Source: Pelobium manganitolerans (GTDB lineage: Bacteria; Bacteroidota; Bacteroidia; Sphingobacteriales; Sphingobacteriaceae). From it: a stretch of DNA of 33,644 nucleotides. The DNA is taken from contig NZ_MBTA01000008.1 in the NCBI RefSeq assembly GCF_003609575.1, positions 1-33,644 on the forward strand. The letters are read 5' to 3'. A program made the translations under genes and the position numbers. Of the stretch, positions 33,633 through 33,644 are shown one piece after another. Position 1 is the first letter of the stretch. Every line of letters starts with the position of its first letter. Below the pieces are notes generated by a model that searched no databases, was not told the origin of the DNA, and was given only the letters and a program-made list of their open reading frames with translations.

Positions 33633-33644
33633 TTCCTGTTTATT

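Overview
ORGANISM AND TYPE OF DNA. The window reads as part of an integrative conjugative element (conjugative transposon) of a Bacteroidota host, most likely a Sphingobacteriales- or Flavobacteriales-type organism. The evidence is a set of Bacteroidota-specific families (ParA-type TraA, DUF3408, TraD, MobA/MobB/MobC, RteC, a giant methylase-helicase, DUF1896, TopB, DUF4099/DUF3945), the near absence of Shine-Dalgarno sequences, and promoter-like TTG/TTTG...TAnnTTTG pairs. No integrase, no element end, no T4SS channel genes (traE onward) and no rRNA or tRNA are visible, so the window is internal to the element.

LAYOUT. (1) 1-2727, minus strand: the start of the transfer region, traA (ParA) - DUF3408 - traD - an unrecognised protein running off the left edge. 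(2) 2728-3427: a non-coding divergent region rich in direct repeats and hairpins, the best oriT candidate. (3) 3428-7277, plus: mobA, mobB relaxase, mobC/TraG-type coupling ATPase. (4) 7303-16148, plus: a sulfur cargo. It opens with a four-gene-scale unit (operator, secreted rhodanese, secreted TlpA-like thioredoxin, ArsR-rhodanese fusion regulator). After a terminator and a second copy of the operator comes a long operon: rhodanese/persulfide-dioxygenase fusion, DsrE-like protein, secreted His-rich protein, MFS transporter, gamma-family PLP transsulfuration enzyme, outer-membrane-like protein, a small ORF and cysteine desulfurase. It ends in a decayed second MFS transporter. (5) 16166-22857: rteC (plus) facing the 1815-residue methylase-helicase and DUF1896 gene (minus). 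(6) 23128-29148, plus: an AT-rich metal cargo: secreted HMA protein, a broken DUF6660 copy, a broken lgt, an intact DUF6660 gene, a TonB-dependent receptor and a P1B-2-type (Zn/Cd/Pb) ATPase. It ends at a strong terminator. (7) 29234-33632, minus: an ORF6N/PLD-like protein, topB and a DUF4099/DUF3945 protein.

HOW IT FITS TOGETHER. TraA, MobA/B/C, TopB and the methylase-helicase form the DNA-processing side of conjugation, and RteC is the likely excision/transfer regulator. The two cargo blocks sit at the junctions between core modules. The sulfur block looks like a self-contained, redox-regulated cassette. PLP enzymes would release sulfur from cysteine or related thiols, DsrE and rhodanese domains would carry persulfide, and the iron dioxygenase domain would oxidise it. 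An ArsR-rhodanese fusion probably senses the persulfide and controls both units through identical 8-6-8 palindromes. The metal block couples outer-membrane, periplasmic and inner-membrane metal handling and is partly decayed.

MOST UNUSUAL SIGNALS. These are the duplicated operator with an ArsR-rhodanese regulator that has no cysteine outside its rhodanese domain, a 20-nt-period direct repeat at four places in the conjugation module (one inside traD), and two multi-step pseudogenes (MFS and lgt) at the cargo blocks.
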